Assembly: GCA_037138055.1 (NCBI GenBank)
Contig: JBAXJB010000015.1
Coordinates: forward strand, 1 to 34,032
Source of the DNA: CAITNM01 sp037138055
GTDB lineage: Bacteria > Pseudomonadota > Alphaproteobacteria > Paracaedibacterales > CAITNM01
Direction: 5' to 3'
Length of the DNA: 34,032 nt
Shown here: positions 32,489 through 34,032 of the stretch, one piece after another
Position numbering within the stretch: the first letter of the stretch is position 1
Layout: every line of letters starts with the position of its first letter
Program-made: the position numbers and the translations under genes
The notes under the pieces: generated by a model
Databases searched by the model: none
Told to the model about the DNA's origin: nothing
Seen by the model: only the letters and a program-made list of their open reading frames with translations

Positions 32489-33639
32489 AGGGGTAACCAT
32501 CCTCTGACTATTTGGAATAGTGAGTAAATTTTTTGAATGACATTGAATCGTACTATATCGTTCCAGGTGGAATAGAGCATTAAGCTAATTACGAGAGCAA
32601 AACCTGATCCAAAAATATATTTTTGAATTTTTTCAGGAAGCGGTTTGCCAATGACCCATTCAATTGAGGTCATGAGCATTTGCCCACCATCTAGAACTGG
32701 AATTGGGAAAAGATTAATTAATCCAAGATTGATCGACATGATAATCATGAACCATAACATACCTGCAACGCCTAGCTTTGCACTCTGTGAAGCCATGTCG
32801 CCAATTGCTAGAATTCCACCCAGCTCATCGCCTTTACGCTGTCCAGTTAAAAGTTCACCTAGCCCAACTACAATTGTTTTGCACATACCCCAAAAGGTTG
32901 AAAAAGCCGTTTCTACAGCGGCACCAAACGACACTTTCTTATATTCTTTAGAGGGGCTTGGCTTAATGCCCAGAACCTTTATTTTTTGAATTTCGCCTGT
33001 GTCTTTATCCTTCAACGTTAAGGGGATATTCAAGTGAACTTGTTTTTTAGCGCGTTCCAATTTTATTGAAAGGACTTCATGCTTTCCACTACGAATAAAA
33101 GGTAGCATATTCTCAAAGGAATGAATTTTCTCATGGTTAATTTCAACGATGCGATCATTTTCTTGCAAACCATGTTTAGCGCCAACACCAGCAGGGTCAA
33201 CAAATCCAATTACAGGTGGTGTAATTGGTTCCCCAAAAACCGTAAATAAGCCAATCATTGCAACAATTGCAAAAACAAAATTTGCTAGTGGTCCTCCGGC
33301 TGCAACTTGAATGCGTTGCCATGGGGTTTTTGCATGAAGAGTTTGCTTTTTTTCTTCTTCAGTAAGTTTTGTAACAATTGCATCATCAGCTGTAGCGCTG
33401 GTTGCATCAGCATCGCCTAACATTTTTATGTAACCACCCAACGGCACTAAACGAAACGCCCATCTGGTACCTTTTTTATCGGAAAAACCAAACAGTTCAG
33501 GACCAAAGCCAATGGCGAAATCTTCGACTTTTACATTATTCCTACGAGCAACCCAAAAATGACCCCACTCATGAACAAAGACAACAACGGACATTAATAT
33601 GATAAAAGGTATAAAAAATTCTAAAACCCAAGTGAACAA
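32485..33639 (-). CDS. rseP: RseP-type intramembrane zinc metalloprotease
   Basis: A site-2-protease family (M50B) enzyme that cleaves membrane-spanning segments; in E. coli it cuts anti-sigma factor RseA and signal-peptide remnants. The 384-residue product has HEWGH at 23-27 (zinc ligands His23, His27, catalytic Glu24), a periplasmic PDZ domain (about 140-205), and NLFPIPVLDGG at 309-319, with Asp317 the third ligand. The start is TTG (33637-33639): AGGAG sits 7-8 bp upstream, the protein then starts just before the first helix, and no ATG precedes the HExxH motif. It heads the rseP–bamA–ompH–lpxD operon; the usual upstream uppS, cdsA and dxr are absent. Confidence 0.97.
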   Translation of the reverse strand: MFTWVLEFFIPFIILMSVVVFVHEWGHFWVARRNNVKVEDFAIGFGPELFGFSDKKGTRWAFRLVPLGGYIKMLGDADATSATADDAIVTKLTEEEKKQTLHAKTPWQRIQVAAGGPLANFVFAIVAMIGLFTVFGEPITPPVIGFVDPAGVGAKHGLQENDRIVEINHEKIHSFENMLPFIRSGKHEVLSIKLERAKKQVHLNIPLTLKDKDTGEIQKIKVLGIKPSPSKEYKKVSFGAAVETAFSTFWGMCKTIVVGLGELLTGQRKGDELGGILAIGDMASQSAKLGVAGMLWFMIIMSINLGLINLFPIPVLDGGQMLMTSIEWVIGKPLPEKIQKYIFGSGFALVISLMLYSTWNDIVRFNVIQKIYSLFQIVRGWLPL

Positions 33640-33788
33640 GAAAGGCTCCTGCCAAAATACAACTAGATAATGTTTATTGATACGGTATCTGGCGTTGAAA
33701 CGAAAGAGGGTTTTTCAAATAATCTTTAAAAGCCTATATATTTTCTTGGTTAGTGTTGCTAAATATCCTTGGTTTTTATCTGATTTAC
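33640..33788 (-). promoter_or_regulatory. intergenic region expected to hold the rseP operon promoter
   Basis: The operon is preceded by a terminator on the same strand, so a promoter must lie in these ~150 bp if the terminator is efficient. No pair of hexamers stands out. TTAGCA with TATAGG at 18 bp, or TTTCGT with TATCAA at 17 bp, both on the minus strand, are weak options. Confidence 0.3.
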
Positions 33789-33823
33789 AAAAAAAGGCTC
33801 CACAGCAATATGCTGCAGAGCCT
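33789..33823 (-). terminator. strong intrinsic terminator
   Basis: On the minus strand the arms GGCTCTGCAGCA and TGCTGTGGAGCC pair along 12 positions, counting two G-U pairs, around a short loop. A T-run follows immediately (complement of 33789-33795). It ends the Gly/Arg-rich gene to its right. Confidence 0.85.
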
Positions 33824-33850
33824 CAGTATTAGTAATAGAAAGCGTTAAGC

Positions 33851-34032
33851 TTAGCTAAAGGTACGCTTGCTTGGTGCTCCACTTTTTGGGCGATCAGAAA
33901 AAGAGCTTTTTGGTCCACGAGCGTCAGGTTTTGAAAAATTGCTTCTTCCTTCTCCGCTAGCGCCACCGCTTCTTGCTCCGCCTCTAGAAGCACCGCCACC
34001 GGCACCACCGAAACCACCGCTTCTTGCTCCGC
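33851..34032 (-). CDS. C-terminal tail of a Gly/Arg-rich protein (partial)
   Basis: Only the last 60 codons are in the window; the gene continues past the right edge. The frame reads Gly-Gly-Ala-Arg-Ser-Gly-Gly repeats, then a basic Ser/Pro/Lys tail ending KRTFS and a TAA at 33851-33853. The tail resembles the disordered RGG-type C-terminus of DEAD-box RNA helicases (RhlE/DeaD) or other RNA-binding proteins, but no folded domain is visible to confirm that. A strong terminator lies 28 bp downstream. This frame is preferred over the neighbouring minus-strand frame because it is Gly/Arg-rich, low in complexity, and ends in a plausible basic tail. Confidence 0.65.
   Translation of the reverse strand, partial: GARSGGFGGAGGGASRGGARSGGASGEGRSNFSKPDARGPKSSFSDRPKSGAPSKRTFS
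33963..34032. repeat. 19-bp direct repeat in the Gly/Arg-rich tail
   Basis: The same 19 bases occur at 33963-33981 and 34014-34032, 51 bp (17 codons) apart, encoding Gly-Gly-Ala-Arg-Ser-Gly-Gly twice. Slippage within a coding low-complexity region is the simplest explanation. Confidence 0.8.

Noticed and set aside
33829..34017. 62-codon minus-strand frame at the right edge
   Set aside because: The adjacent minus-strand frame ending at 33851 gives a coherent Gly/Arg-rich tail; this one is its out-of-phase reading.

Overview
This AT-rich window carries about 30 protein genes, three tRNA genes and several RNA control elements. It looks like a chromosomal segment of an alphaproteobacterium with a reduced or host-associated lifestyle. 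The ancestry evidence is tRNA-Trp–secE–nusG–rplKAJL–rpoBC, the ribH–nusB pair, rseP–bamA–ompH–lpxD, a K+-independent H+-pyrophosphatase and a GST-like protein resembling the alphaproteobacterial division factor FzlA. Low GC and several dispersed gene neighbourhoods suggest a Holosporales/Rickettsiales-like lineage. That placement is inference; no 16S or phylogenetic marker comparison was possible. I see no insertion sequence, CRISPR array, rRNA gene or phage module.

Layout. Positions 1-258 hold a doubtful small ORF and a two-way terminator. hppA (259-2340, minus) is followed by a plus-strand pair, a membrane-anchored NodB-type deacetylase and a family 2 glycosyltransferase (2496-4000). These meet, with a 1-bp gap, a tightly packed minus-strand run: era, an SGNH-like protein, an MBOAT acyltransferase, a P-loop kinase, a GNAT acetyltransferase and an SDR oxidoreductase (9238 down to 4002). 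lptC and tRNA-Leu(CAA) lie upstream. Next come fzlA (plus), abutting xseB–comEC (minus), then ribH–nusB (minus), and tsaC/sua5 (plus).

The central block (15389-27400) starts with divergent initiator tRNA-Met and tRNA-Trp genes. It continues with the transcription/translation operon secE–nusG–rplK–rplA–rplJ–rplL–rpoB–rpoC, ending in a terminator. Its non-coding gaps are informative: a probable L1-binding hairpin before rplK, an L10 leader before rplJ, a terminator-like attenuator with alternative pairings before rpoB, and a perfect hairpin before rpoC. An MFS transporter follows rpoC. The minus-strand outer-membrane biogenesis operon rseP–bamA–ompH–lpxD then ends 2 bp from it. The right edge cuts the C-terminus of a Gly/Arg-rich protein.

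Functionally the window is dominated by core gene expression and Gram-negative envelope construction: LptC, BamA, OmpH/Skp, LpxD, RseP, and surface sugar deacetylation, glycosylation and O-acylation. I did not find a convincing new defence or mobile system. The best leads are the era-linked acyl-modification gene run with a signal-peptide-bearing SDR, the rplL–rpoB switch-like leader, and a RibH homologue that has lost the usual active-site motifs.
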